Shown piece after piece: positions 1-10,979 of a stretch of 64,000 bases of DNA; position 1 is the first letter of the stretch; the number at the start of each line of letters is the position of its first letter. The notes beneath the pieces were generated by a model, which did no database searches, was not told the DNA's origin, and saw nothing but the letters and a program-made list of their open reading frames with translations. Location of the stretch: contig JAGGNK010015225.1 in NCBI GenBank assembly GCA_017590115.1, positions 1,811,656 to 1,875,655 on the forward strand, written 5' to 3'. The DNA is from Montifringilla adamsi. Lineage: Eukaryota > Chordata > Aves > Passeriformes > Passeridae. Position numbers and translations under genes: made by a program.

Positions 1-75
1 CACCTTTAGGGATGGGCACTCCAAACCTCCCTGGGCAGCCCTTTCCAATGCCTGACCACCCTTTCCATGGGGAAA
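1..75 (-). mobile_element. CR1 LINE fragment
   Basis: It matches the reverse complement of a CR1 body (gggatgggcactccaaacc ... ccaatgcctgaccaccc). The same sequence recurs at 37,890-37,975. Confidence 0.6.
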
Positions 76-198
76 TTCCTCCTGAATTGTCCTGGAGCAG
101 GTGTCCTCCAGCAGAGGGAACACGGTAGATTTCCCAGGCTGCAGCAGAGCTGCTCTCCAGACTCTTTCTCCTCTTGTGTTCTATTTTCTCTTCCAAAG

Positions 199-357
199 AA
201 TTCTTTGGCAAGGACCGTCCCCGCCACCTGTCCCTCGGCAAGTCAGTGACGTCCCAGCAGCTCCGCAGCCTGGCCCCTGACACCGAGTATGTGATTTCTC
301 TGTCCGTGCTCTTCGGCTCCGGGGAGGGCCCCGGGGTCACCACCTCGGCCAGGACAG
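199..357 (+). CDS. COL7A1: Exon 1 of window: second half of an FN3 repeat
   Basis: Fifty-three codons with phase 1 at both ends, after acceptor ttccaaag and before donor GTGGGT. The motif LAPDTEYVISLSVLFGSGEG is the typical F-strand/G-strand half of FN3 (L-x-P-x-T-x-Y). The first half of this repeat is upstream of the window. If the protein has nine FN3 repeats as in mammals, this is the sixth. Confidence 0.85.
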
Positions 358-507
358 GTGGGTGCAGGTGGCATGGTGGAGTAGCTGCCACAGAACGTAA
401 CCTCTGTGTATCTGGTTCGACCTCGTGTATCCCTGACTGGGGCTGTTCCAGTGCTCCAGGCTTGGGAAGAGCTTCAGATTTGTAAGATCCCAGTTGGCTG
501 AAGTTTG

Positions 508-791
508 AATGGTTGGAAGGTTTGGAAGGGTTGGAAGAGTTGGCAAGTTTGGAAGGATTGGAAGGGTTGGAAGAGTTCGAAAGTTTGGAAGGGTTGGAAG
601 AGTTCGAAAGTTTGGAAGGATTGGAAGAGTTTGGAAGGGTTGGAAGAGTTGGAAGGGTTGGAAGAGTTGGAAGGGTTGGAAAGTTTGGAAGGGTTGGAAG
701 AGTTGGAAGAGTTCGAAAGTTTGGAAGGTTTGGAAGAGTTGGAAGGGTTGGAAAAGTTTGGAAGGGTTGGAAGAGTTGGAAGGTTTGGAAG
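508..791. repeat. GGAAGRGTT-type minisatellite
   Basis: About 280 bp of tandem ttggaagg/gttggaagag words with higher-order units of roughly 20-40 bp. Several frames stay open across it on both strands, which explains long spurious ORFs. Confidence 0.9.
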
Positions 792-794
792 CCC

Positions 795-1015
795 ATCCTG
801 TTCCAACACCTTCCACTAGCCCAGCATGCTCCAAGCCATGTCCAGCCTGGCCTTGGATGTTTGCAGGGATGGAGCAGCCACAACTTCTCTGGGAAACCTT
901 GCCAGGGCCTCCCCACCCTCACAGCCAGGAATTCCTTCCCAAAATCCAACCTTCACCTGCTCTCATTCATTTTGAAACCACTCTCCCTTATCCAAAGTGC
1001 CTCCCCAGTTGTGAA
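795..1015 (-). mobile_element. CR1 LINE fragment
   Basis: The reverse-complement CR1 3' region is recognisable from ttccaacaccttccacta through ccttggatgtttgcagggat to the ccaggaattccttccc segment. Confidence 0.75.
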
Positions 1016-1592
1016 GTGCCCAGTCTGCACTCACTGAGCTTCCAGGTATCCCAAATTTCACACCAATATTGAGTCCCCAACATTGTTAAAATCCATCTGA
1101 AAAAAATCTGAAGAATAGGAAATCTGGGTAAAATCTGCTGTAGGAAACCCTAGGAAGATGAAAAGGGTGGAACATCCTAGTGCAGTCCTTTTTACTTGGT
1201 GATAAGGGCTGTCTCCTTCCTCAAAGAATTCCATAATTCCAAAGGAATCCTTCTGGGAGATCAGATTCCCTGGACAAGAGACAGCAGTTGCAAATCCTTT
1301 GTGTAAAATAGGGAAAGTTGATGGACAAACCTTGTCCCTGTCTCTCAAACTTCTGCTGCCCTGGGAGTCGGGGAGAGGCAGCACTGCTGATCCAAAAGCA
1401 AAGGTGGGATTCTTGGAAGAGATTCCAAAGTGGCAGCAGGTGACTGGAAATCCTGGAATACCAAATGAAGAATGTGGTCTGACCCTGTGAGGAGGAGAAC
1501 AGGGAATATTCTGCAGCTGTGAGAACTCTGGGTGGGTGTTTCACCTGGGGAACTGGGATATGGATCTCCTGACTCCAGGGATCCCTGAACTG

Positions 1593-2003
1593 CCTGGCCT
1601 GGCCTTGCTCCCACTGGATCTGGGCAGAACGTGCTCCTTGATGACCTCAAGGAGTGGTGTCTCTCCAGGAGAGGATGAGGAGACACCAAGGATAAGCAAA
1701 GACACCATTTTTAACCCTTCAATACAATTTTTACTCATTAACATGTCAGTGATGAGCCTTTGGGCAGGAATCAGGACACTCCTGATGTTGTCCCCATCAC
1801 CCTGGCCTGTCCTGGCCTTGCTCCCACTGGATCTAGGGTAGAACGTGCTCCTTCATGACCTCAAGGAGTGGTGTTTTTCCAGAGAATGAGGAGACACCAA
1901 GGATAAACAAAGATGCCATTTTTGATATAATTTTGACTCATTACGTGCCAATGATGAGCCTTTGGGCAAGAATCAGGACACTCCTGATGTTTTCCCCATC
2001 CTG
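1593..2003. repeat. ~210-bp tandem duplication before exon 2
   Basis: Positions 1593-1800 and 1812-2003 are two copies, starting tggccttgctcccactgg and ending cctgatgttKtccccatc. The second copy ends at the polypyrimidine tract of exon 2. Confidence 0.85.
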
Positions 2004-2006
2004 CAG

Positions 2007-2135
2007 CTCCTCTGGGATCTGTCTCCAACTTCAAGGTGACGTCCCACACCAGCACCAGCCTGTCCTTGGCCTGGAGTGCCACAGCCGCTGCCACCAAATT
2101 CAAACTCAGCTGGACCCCTGTGGGAGCAGGAAAAG
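2007..2135 (+). CDS. COL7A1: Exon 2: first half of FN3 repeat
   Basis: Forty-three codons, phase 1-1, after acceptor ccatcctgcag. It reads from APLGSVSNF through LSLAWSATA to FKLSWTPVG, which carries the conserved Trp of the B strand and the C-strand pattern. A 0.2-kb tandem duplication abuts its acceptor. Confidence 0.88.
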
Positions 2136-2369
2136 GTGAGCAGGGAAAGGACATTCCAGGCACCTTCCCAAATTCCTGACCTGCTCCTTGGTGGGTAGGA
2201 ATGAGATCCCACAGCTGGGAAACTTGGTCCTGTTGGAGGTCCTTCCTCCTCTTTGTTTTCATGGTTTTATTTATGGAGATAATCCCCAGAGCTCTGGGAC
2301 AGCAGTGCAGCAATTCCCTTTGGAGGAAGGAAGTGAGCTCCAGACTCTTAAATATCCCTGTTTTTCCAG

Positions 2370-2519
2370 GAAAACAAGTTGCCAGGACTCAGTACCTGGG
2401 CAGCAGAGTGTTGGCTCATCGGATTGACCACCTGGTGCCCAACACCCTGTACAAGGTCAGCGTCCGGGCTGTGTTCAGCAGGACCGAGGGGCCCGAGGTG
2501 ATCCTGACTCACCACACAG
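2370..2519 (+). CDS. COL7A1: Exon 3: second half of FN3 repeat
   Basis: Fifty codons, phase 1-1, donor GTAAGT. It contains IDHLVPNTLYKVSVRAVF, the FN3 L-x-P-x-T-x-Y motif, then a G-strand ending in THHT. It completes the domain begun by the previous exon. Confidence 0.9.
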
Positions 2520-2574
2520 GTAAGTCCTGCTGGAAAAACCCTCCTTCAGTGGGGAGGCAAAGCTTGGATTGCTC

Positions 2575-2720
2575 TTGGGCGTGGGATTGGCTCAGTTGGT
2601 CATAAAAACACCAAAGTTTTGGCTTCAATCCTCGTGTTCATCCATTTAAGAGCTGGACTCCATGATCCTGGTGGATCCAGCTCAGGATATCCTGTGGATG
2701 GTGGGGGCATCAGCAGCCTT
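2575..2720 (+). mobile_element. tRNA-derived SINE (TguSINE1-like)
   Basis: The head resembles tRNA-Ile (ggctcagttggtc ... acaccaaagttttggcttcaatcctcgtg), followed by a CR1-like tail (agctggactccatgatcctggtggatcc). Confidence 0.6.
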
Positions 2721-3282
2721 CACTGCTGGTGGCAATAATCCGTAGCTGTTCCCGTGGGAGGGAGTGGACACATCCTTCTGGCACATTGGACAATCCTGGA
2801 TTTATCAATGGAATTCCCAGAATTATTTATCCACAACCACCTTGGGAATGCAGGAGCCTCTCCGCAGGCACCACCCAGGGTCACTCACCAGCCTGCACTC
2901 CTGAGTTTTTGGGAATTCCTTGGATTGTGGCTTTGCCTCTTCCAACATGGAGTTCTGGCTCCTTTCCATGTCTTCTTTGCCTGAGTCCATTTCAATGAGT
3001 TTTTAGTGGAATTTGAAGACGTGTCTGGATGATCCATCCTCTCCTGGAGCTCTTTTTATGTCCCTCTGTGTCTCACCAGTTTGGTGTGGGTGGTGAGAGA
3101 TGTGGATGAGATTCCTCAGCTTGTATTCCATGGATCCATTAGGAATTTCAGCCTGGAATCCTGGATAATGTTTGGAAAGTAAATATTGAACGAATGCCCA
3201 AATTTTTCTCCTCCACCACAGCTTGGAGCCATGGTGATGCTCTGGGACTGAGCTGAAATCTTATCCTGGTTCATTTTTCCAG

Positions 3283-3420
3283 CTCCTTCTGGAGATTCCA
3301 ACCCCATCCTGACCATCCAGGACCTGAGGGTTACCGACACTGGTGTCAACACTTTGAAGCTGGCTTGGAAAAGGCTTCCTGGGATAAGTCACTACAAGAT
3401 ATCCTGGAAGCCATCCAATG
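3283..3420 (+). CDS. COL7A1: Exon 4: first half of FN3 repeat
   Basis: Forty-six codons, phase 1-1, acceptor tttttccag, donor GTAAGA. LKLAWKRLPGISHYKISW holds the two conserved Trp-containing strands of the first FN3 half. Confidence 0.88.
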
Positions 3421-3819
3421 GTAAGAATCCCAATCCTTGGTCAGGGAACACAAGGAACACACGAAAATGGGGAGTTTGGCTCAGGAAATTCCTTTTTCCA
3501 TGGGTGGTTGGGGTAGGTGGGGACTTCAGTGTCTACTGGAACAGGTTGAACTCCTCTAAACAAGCCCTGAGCTAAGCTTTAGGCTCTAACCAAGGATATA
3601 AATATAGCTGGGATTTGAGAATTCCAAGAATTAGTTCCTTTCCACATTTGTGACCAGATCTCTCCGCTGCCTGTGCCTCAGTTTCCCCGTGGGCAAAATG
3701 ATTCCCTAACTCTCCTCCCTGGCCAGGTCCTCTCAGGTGTGTGTGAAGCTGCTGTAACAATGACTGTTACACTTCCCTTTCCATGGACACCATAGGTTTT
3801 TTGGGATATCTCCTCTCAG

Positions 3820-3966
3820 GTGACTCAGAATCCTCCCAGCTGGTCCTGGCAGAGGCCGTTTCCTTCATGATTCCCAAACTGAAGGACAACACCACCTACA
3901 CCATCTCCATGTCTGCAGTGGGAATGGGGCAGGAGGGAAACCCCACAGTCCTCACAGCCAAAACCT
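3820..3966 (+). CDS. COL7A1: Exon 5: second half of FN3 repeat
   Basis: Forty-nine codons, phase 1-1. IPKLKDNTTYTISMSAVG is the conserved FN3 F-strand region; DNTT forms a potential N-glycosylation sequon (N-T-T). Confidence 0.88.
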
Positions 3967-4067
3967 GTGAGTATGGGATTCGTGGATTGGGATAAGAGCA
4001 GCTCCATAGGGGAGTGAAAGAAAAAGAGCAGTTTGGGTTGATGGACGCCTTATTCCCGGAATTCCAG

Positions 4068-4165
4068 AATGTTTTGGGTTGGAAGGGGCCTTGAAGATCA
4101 TCTGCTTCCAACACCATCTGTAGACCAGGTTGGTCCAAGCCCCATCCAACCCAGCCTTGTTTCTT
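4068..4165 (-). mobile_element. CR1 LINE fragment
   Basis: gttttgggttggaaggggcc and ccaagccccatccaaccc are reverse-complement CR1 3'-end words. Confidence 0.65.
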
Positions 4166-4675
4166 CTCAGATCCCACCAAAAACCAGACATTGATCCTTT
4201 CTTCTTATTACTGAGGAATGTTGGGATTTCCCTGTCTTCCTCTGCCAATAATTCCCATTTTTGTGGCACATTATCTTGGAATTCCGTCTTCATGCAATAT
4301 CTTGACCATTTCCATTGGTAAAAGCCAACATCCCTCATGAGTTGTGCCAAAATGGGCAGGTTTGAGATCAAACAGAGGAGAAAGTCAGGGATGTGGAGCC
4401 AACTATGGGATTTCAGGGGGCATCTGACATCTGGGAAAAAAAAAAACACAGGAAACACTTCATTACCCATCCCAAAAACCCAAGTTTCAGTCAGTTTAAA
4501 GTCCAGACTGAAGATCTGACAAAATTTCCCCCAATTTCCACCAAATGAGAACCTGGTTGGATTCAGCTTCTTGGAAAACACCTGAAATGCTGGAGGAACT
4601 CCTTCCTCTCGCCAGAATCGTGGAATTTGGGAGGCAGAGATGTCCCCTAAGCTTTGTCCCTTGCTTTTCCAACAG

Positions 4676-4795
4676 TGGATTTGCCCAAAGTGATGGAATT
4701 CACCGTGCAGGAGGCCACAGATTCCAGCATTTTGTTGTCCTGGAATTCTGTTCCTGGAGCATCCCTGTATTTACTGACGTGGGGATTGTCCTCAG
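4676..4795 (+). CDS. COL7A1: Exon 6: first half of last FN3 repeat
   Basis: Forty codons, phase 1-1, acceptor tttccaacag, donor GTAACG. SSILLSWNSVPGASLYLLTW gives the paired Trp strands. It is followed by the long 2.1-kb intron to its partner exon. Confidence 0.85.
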
Positions 4796-6877
4796 GTAAC
4801 GTTTGGTGTGGGAAGGAAACCCTGATCCATCCCCTGAGCTCCTCTAGATCCTGTTTAACAGGAGAACCCTGAGGGTTTCCATGGGTTCCTTCATCTCAGC
4901 TTCTCCATTTGGCTGAAAAAGAGGGAAAAATGGGAACTGGAGGAGCCTCACAAAATGTCCCATTTGGCCCATTGCAAAATCCTCGGGGGAAGAAAAAAAG
5001 GAGGGGTGGGAATAGCTCAGGAAAAACTAATTTTGGCATTATCTGTGTCCCTTCCTGTCCATCAAATCCACCAAAAAAAGGTGGACTTTTGTCATCCATG
5101 AAACCTCATTTTTATCTGTTTCGAATCTCTGCTCTACTGTGAAAGGCTTTTAAAAATTCCTTAATCATTCCTCACCATTCCTTTGGCTTTTCAGGATTTG
5201 CCCTTTTAAACCATCAACTCCATGATTTTTTCCTGGACTGGACTAAAATCCTCTTTGAATTTGGAGTTTCCCATCCTGTGGCTTCAACCACAAAGTTTTT
5301 TCTAGGATCAGTTCATGTCCAAAGTGAATAAAGGAACCAAATCCAGTGGAATTCCCTGTGATCCCTGCAGTGCTTTGGAGCTACCAGAAGCTTTAATTTT
5401 TGGGGTTTTTTTTAATTCCAAGGATATTTCAGGATTGGCAGCTCCATACTTGCAGGTTGTATCACTCAGGATGAACCATCCCATGACAGTAGCATTTTTT
5501 TGGGGATAAATATTATGGAAAAGCAATTTGGGAACAGAACCTTTGGACCTCTGGGGTGATTTTAGTGATCCAAAGCAACTGTTCCCCTTCCTGTGCTGTG
5601 CTGTTCAAATATTGATCCGGAAGGACTCAGAAATCCCTGATTTCAGAGTTTTCAGGGAATCAAGAATGGATAATCCCATGTCTGACAGTCCCCCTGTGCC
5701 CTCCCTCCATCGATCCAGCTGGAATGGGTTCATAAATATTGATTTCCCATCACCAGCAGATGAATCCTGACCCCACTTCTCCACAGGATAAAATTTACAC
5801 TCCTGAGTGAGTAATTCCAATTTTTCCTGGTTAATTATCCTGACTGCCAACATTGGTGTATAAAAGCAATTAAAAATTTGGTCCATATTTTTTGTCTTGA
5901 TTAATTTTCCTCCACACAACTTGATTTTTTTTTATCCTAAATAAAACATTGTTTTATTACACATTTTCCTTGCTCCTTTTTAAGCTCACTAAATGCCCTT
6001 TTCCCTGCTCATTCCATCCAGCCTGTCCCATAAAAATTTGGATTCCTTTCTTTTCCACTTGGGATCATTCCACCTGTGGATCAGACAAAATAAACCAATT
6101 ATGGCTATTTTGACTCGACTTCCCAAAATGAGGGAAGCACAAGAGTTTAAGTCAAATTTCAAGAGGGATTTTGCTATTTTATTTAAAGGACGAAAACTTC
6201 CCCTACAAAAATTTTTGTGGAGAATTGAGAACAGCAAACTGGATTTGATCTTTGGAGATCTTTTCCAACTTTAATTCTATCAGTTGATGACAGTGGAGCA
6301 GATTATTTGCACTGATTTTATTTCTTGCCATACAAACCGAGTTTTTTGGGTGATTTTTTTAAAGTAAAATGTTATTTCAGAATAAAAAAAGGTACAAATT
6401 CCACTTTGAGCAGTGTCAAATTCATAATTTATTATTTCTAAAGTAGAGCACTTAGGAAACGTCAATCATTATTATTATGACAATTTTTCCTATCATTATT
6501 TTAAATCAAAACTATGAATTGTGTGCAAACAAATTTCTCAGTCAAGTCTGATTTTATTTTTCATCAAACTTTCCATTCATTCCCAAAAAGAAATCTTATT
6601 TCTATCCATAAGAACCACTTAGATAGAAATTGCTCTCTCAGCCTTGAGCACCACTTGCACCAAATTCCCTAAATTCCAAATTTTCAATGCACAAAATCGA
6701 CCTAATTTCATCTGGTTTAGGACCTGACCATTGCACTTTGTAAATTATTTGCTTTTGCTTCTTCTCCAAATCCTGGGAATCATCCCCAAATTCCTGTTTG
6801 CCAACAGGGATGCCACCAAAATGGGAATTACTCTGTGTTTTTCTGGCTCTCAGTCATGTTCCTCCTGTTTTCCACAG
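4796..6877 (+). other. Large intron inside the last FN3 repeat
   Basis: About 2.1 kb between the two halves of one FN3 domain. It is AT-rich, especially 5,780-6,730. I see no coding exon, no CR1 piece and no tandem array in it. Confidence 0.6.
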
Positions 6878-7024
6878 CTCCCACCCTTTCCCAGGAGTTG
6901 TTGCCAGCAACTTCCCGATCCTATCGAGTGGCAGGGCTGAGCTCCAAGGAAATGTATTTGTTTTCCATAAAACCAATGTTTGGAGACTCTGAGGGACCAG
7001 AGACGACGCTCCTTGGACAAACAG
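6878..7024 (+). CDS. COL7A1: Exon 7: second half of last FN3 repeat
   Basis: Forty-nine codons, phase 1-1, acceptor ttttccacag. VAGLSSKEMYLFSIKPMFG is an FN3 second half in which the usual Pro-x-Thr is replaced by Ser-Lys-Glu. It ends the FN3 array. Confidence 0.85.
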
Positions 7025-7159
7025 GTATGAAGGATGGAGACCTGGATCTTCCAGGGAAAACTGCTCTTGAGGCTGATTTTTGGGGTTTATACCCTTTTTC
7101 TCTTTGCTGGAGAAGCTAAAAGAGGTTTAAAATTCACCTTTTCTGTTTGGGTCTTACAG

Positions 7160-7348
7160 CAGGAGCTGCCAGGGAGCCAGCAACTGCTCCAGTGGCTCCT
7201 GCACCGTTGGATACGAGGAAATCTCCATCTGGATCTCCCAGCCGTGTGGGGACCACTCCTCCCCCAGTGCCCACCAGTACAAAACTCCCAGAGCCCCCAC
7301 TTTGGACCAGCACAGTGTCGGCACCACTGACAACCCTGCCTGGGCCAA
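7160..7348 (+). CDS. COL7A1: Exon 8: Pro/Thr-rich linker between FN3 array and VWA
   Basis: Sixty-three codons, phase 1-1, acceptor gtcttacag, donor GTGAGT. The composition is dominated by Pro, Thr, Ala and Ser (for example PATAPVAPAP, GTTPPPVPTSTK, SAPLTTLPG), with no FN3 or collagen pattern. It is probably a flexible, mucin-like O-glycosylated spacer. I do not recall a segment of this kind at this position in mammalian COL7A1. Confidence 0.75.
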
Positions 7349-7356
7349 GTGAGTGT

Positions 7357-7392
7357 GGGGATGATGATGATGGTGATGATGATGATGATGTA
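7357..7392. repeat. (GAT)n microsatellite
   Basis: GATGATGATGATGGTGATGA and on, starting 9 bp after the donor of exon 8. Confidence 0.9.
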
Positions 7393-7403
7393 GAAATAGA
7401 CAA

Positions 7404-7496
7404 AGCTTAGAGACCAAGATCTTCTGTGATCCAAAGCTTAGAGACCAAGATCTTCTCTGATCCAAATCTTAGAGACCAAGATCTTCTCTGATCCCA
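7404..7496. repeat. 33-bp tandem triplicate
   Basis: Three copies of a unit containing cttagagaccaagatcttct. Confidence 0.9.
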
Positions 7497-7760
7497 GGAG
7501 CTAAAACTTAATTTTAAGCTAAAACTTAACTAAGGCCTTAATTCCCTGCGTAACGAGAGTGGACAATGTCAGGGAAGGCCCAAACCCCATCAATGCGGTG
7601 AAGGCCTCAGCACTACCCTGAGGGGTGAAGGTGCTGCTGCTCACCCAAAAATTGGCATCACAAGAGGTTTGGGGTTTGTTTTGGTGCTCTGAGCACACAA
7701 AACCCCAGGATTGTGCTTTAGGACCCCTCAGCTTACGGAATTCCTCTCTTCCCTCTGCAG

Positions 7761-7900
7761 TTTGTGGGAAGCTCAAGGCAGACGTTGGGTTCCTGGTGGA
7801 TGAATCCTCGAGTATCGGCCAGAGCAACTTCAATAAAGTGAAGGATTTCCTCTTCCGGATCGTCTCCTATTTCCCCAAGATTGGGCCTGAAGGGACACAG
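7761..7900 (+). CDS. COL7A1: Exon 9: VWA domain, MIDAS DxSxS; GC donor
   Basis: It enters in phase 1 and leaves in phase 0. The first residues CGKLKADVGFLVDESSSIG give the beta-1 strand and the metal-ion motif D-E-S-S-S of a VWA domain. The exon ends ACACAG followed by GCAAGA, a GC-AG intron; reading on in phase 0 gives GTQ joined to VAVAQYS, the expected VWA beta-2 strand. The downstream acceptor is a standard tttttggcag. Confidence 0.9.
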
Positions 7901-8189
7901 GCAAGATTTTCTTATTCCATTTCCTGAAGTTTTTTTCCTGGAGCAGAGTCTGCTCACCCAGGAGTTGTGAAACAGAAAGGCCAGGGAAAGACCTACATGG
8001 AACAAAAAGACAGGAATTCAAGTCTCCTCAGTGTCAGCTTTCCCATTTGGATAGATTTCCATTTCTTGGTTATTTTTCCAAGACTGAATCATCAGGAATA
8101 AAGCAAATTCCACACCTGAAGTGCTGTCTAGGTTAGCCCAGAGATCTCTTGGGTGCTTATTCCCCGCTCAGATCCCATTTCTGACCCCA

Positions 8190-8365
8190 TCCAGAGTGGG
8201 GAATTGTTGGAAATCCAGAGTGGGGATGGTTGGAAATCCAGAATGGGAATGGTGAGAAATCTAGAGGGAGAATGGTTGGAAGTCCATAGTGGGGAATAGT
8301 TGGAAATCCAGAGTGAGGACAGATGGGAATCCAGAATGGGGATGGTTGGAAATCCAAGTGGGAAT
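8190..8365. repeat. ~25-bp minisatellite
   Basis: Repeated ggttggaaatccagagtggg units with small changes. Confidence 0.85.
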
Positions 8366-8793
8366 TGCAGGATGTCCCAGCAGCTCCCTCCTCCAACAAA
8401 CAGAGAACCAAAGCCCCCAGTTGTGATGAGAATTACCTCCATGACAAATGAAGCCTGAAGGATTTCATGACAGCAAAGCCAATGGGAAGACTCAGCCCCT
8501 CATTTATTTGGGGTCATTTATTTAATTTAAATTAGAAAGGGAGAGTTATGGAGCTCGGTTTAAGTTGAGCAGGAAATGGGAATTTCTTGGACTCTGCTTG
8601 GAGGTGAATGATGAAGTTACCCTGGGTCAACAAATAACGCTGGGAACATAAAAAATTTTGATTTAGGTGAGGATCTGACTCCCTTTTCTCAGACAATTCA
8701 ACCTCCTCCCATTCCTGGTGCACCACGCTCTGACTCGAGGCAGTCTGTCCTGCTTCCTGTGGATTTGGGGATTTTAATCCCTGTTTTTGGCAG

Positions 8794-8917
8794 GTTGCTG
8801 TTGCTCAGTACAGCGAGGAGCCCAGGACAGCTTTTCATTTCAACCAACACCGCGACCGCAACGGAGCCCTCGGAGCCATCAGAGGGCTGAGCTACACCGG
8901 CGGCAACACCAAAACAG
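8794..8917 (+). CDS. COL7A1: Exon 10: VWA domain, central part
   Basis: Starts phase 0, ends phase 1. VAVAQYSEEPRTAFHFN and IRGLSYTGGNTKTG are standard VWA elements; the Thr in GGNTKTG is the second MIDAS position. Confidence 0.92.
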
Positions 8918-9382
8918 GTCTGGGAGGGGACTTGGACACCTGGGATGATCCTTCTGGCCCAGGACAGAACCTGGAAGCCAAAGAAAATATTTCTCTGAGT
9001 GGTTTGGAGCCATTTCCTTGGTGGGATCATTGTGCTCAAAGTCATTTTACATTTGAGAACGGATTAAATTGGATTTTCAGGAGTGGTTTTTCCAACCACT
9101 TGGTGCTTTATCCATGTCCTGGTTTTTCCCCTGGATTTCTCTCATTATTTTATGATTTTGCCTGCACTTGAGGGTGGTTTTTACACCATAGACATGAGGA
9201 TGGCTGATTTGAAGCATTCCTGCATCCCTGAAATCCAGATATTTTGTCTCATTTAAAAAGCTCAGAGAGGGATGACACTTTCCGTGTGCTCATTCCCAGC
9301 TGGACACTGGGAATACCTGGTTCCCTGAAGAAACACAACTAGGAATGGTAAATTAAAGATGGTTAATTTTTATTTAATTGTT

Positions 9383-9517
9383 TAGCCCAGTTGGTTGGAA
9401 GCTGGTGCCAGTAACTCCAAGATTTGATCCCCCTATGGACCATTCAGGAATTGGACTCGATGATCCTTGTGGATCCTTTCCAACTTGGAATATTATGTAG
9501 TTTTGTGATTTTTTTAA
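9383..9517 (+). mobile_element. tRNA-derived SINE (TguSINE1-like)
   Basis: tagcccagttggttgga, gccagtaactccaag and tttgatccccctatgg follow the tRNA-Ile order (A box, anticodon region, B box). The CR1-type tail is ttggactcgatgatccttgt. This family marks songbird genomes. Confidence 0.72.
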
Positions 9518-10108
9518 TGAATTCTTCACATTTGAGGCACCCAAATCCCTCATCCTGCCTCAGTGGTATTGGACAAGGGCACAAAAAACCAGGAAAAGTC
9601 AAAATATAGGAATTTTCATGGGATTGCTTAGGGAAAGAAGGCATGGAATTGGTCAGGCTGGAAATTCCTGGCTAACTTTGCCTTTTTTAACTCTTTTTAT
9701 GGAGTTTGTGTCAATAAGGACATTTTACTCCATGTAGAAATCTTTCCATAGTGTTTTGGATCTTCTTGATCACATCAATCTGTAGGAGATTCCTTTGTGG
9801 AACTTTCTTGGTCATTCCTAAGACATTTGGAAATAGGAATTCTGTGAATTTTATTCCAGAAGTGTAAGCAGAGTGCTTCAATTTTCTGAATATTTTGGCT
9901 CCCCTTTTCCAAAACTATCTGCTGATAGCACCAGAACCATTCCAGCCAAGGTGATTTCCTGCTGTTATCCTCCAAAAGATGTTGTCCCATGTCCAGGGCT
10001 TTCCACTTTCGAGGAGTTCCCTTCATCCTCCACCCATGGAAGGAGATCCAGAGCCCAAACCTGTGGAATTAATCCAGACTCCCACCCTGTCTCTCCCTGT
10101 CTGCTCAG

Positions 10109-10252
10109 GCCGTGCCATATCCTACGTGCTAAAGGAATTATTCCAGCCCTCCAGAGGGATGAGACTGGATTTTCCTCACATCCTGGTGCTCGTGACCGAT
10201 GGACAATCCCAGGATGACGTGGTGTCCCCAGCCAGAGCAGCCCATGCCTTGG
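10109..10252 (+). CDS. COL7A1: Exon 11: VWA domain, third MIDAS loop
   Basis: Phase 1-1, donor GTAAGA. RAISYVLKELF is helix 3, and HILVLVTDGQSQDDV carries the third MIDAS residue (Asp of TDG). The intron that follows is filled by a minisatellite. Confidence 0.92.
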
Positions 10253-10255
10253 GTA

Positions 10256-10762
10256 AGAGTTCCCAGTTGTGTTTCCCTCAGTTCTCCATGAATTTCCAGG
10301 GGTTTGAGGTTGTCCAGTTGGGTTCCCCATGGTTGTCCATGAATTTCCAGGAGACTGGTGTTGCCCTGTTTTGTTTCCATGGTTCTCCATGAATTTCCAG
10401 AGGGTTGAGGCTACCCGGTTTGGTTTCCCTTGGTTCTCCATGAATTTTAAGGAGGTTGATGTTGCCCCATTTCTTTTCCATGGTTCTCCATGAATTTCCA
10501 GAGGGTTGACATTGCCCTGTTGTGTTTCCCTCAGTTCTCCATGAATTTCCAGAGGGTTGAGGTTGCCCCGTTTTGTTTCCCTTGGTTCTCCATTAATTTC
10601 CAGGAGGTTGAGGTTGCACTATTTTGTTTCCATGGTTCTCCATGAATTTCCAGGGGGTTGAGGTTGCCCAGTTGTGTTTCCCTCAGTTCTCCATGAATTT
10701 CCAGAGGGTTGAGGTTGTCCCATTGTGTTTCCCTTGGTTCTCCATGAATTTCCAGGAGGCTG
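10256..10762. repeat. ~58-bp minisatellite in VWA intron
   Basis: About nine copies of a unit containing ttctccatgaatttccagag followed by ggttgaggttgccc. Each unit includes tttccag, an acceptor-like word. Confidence 0.92.
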
Positions 10763-10979
10763 AGGGTGGTGCCCTGTGTGAGGAGTCACTTTGAGGGCAC
10801 TGTTGGTTCCTCCCCTCCTTTATCCTTTCTCTTTTCTCTCCCCACCTCGTCTTGGTTTGCTGTAACTCACACCCAGTTCTCTGTGGGTTCCACCTGATCC
10901 CACCAGAGGTTTTTACCAGGAAGGGGTTTGGAAACTGTGATCCCAGGGATGAGGACTGGTGGGATCCATGTCATTCCAG

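Noticed and set aside
337..1072. Several overlapping Phe/Leu/Pro-, Gly/Arg- or Lys/Trp-rich ORFs
   Set aside because: All are readings of the GGAAGRGTT minisatellite and the adjacent CR1 fragment.
9383..9460. Functional tRNA-Ile gene
   Set aside because: The tRNA-like part has mismatches in the stems and continues directly into a CR1-type tail, so it is a SINE head.
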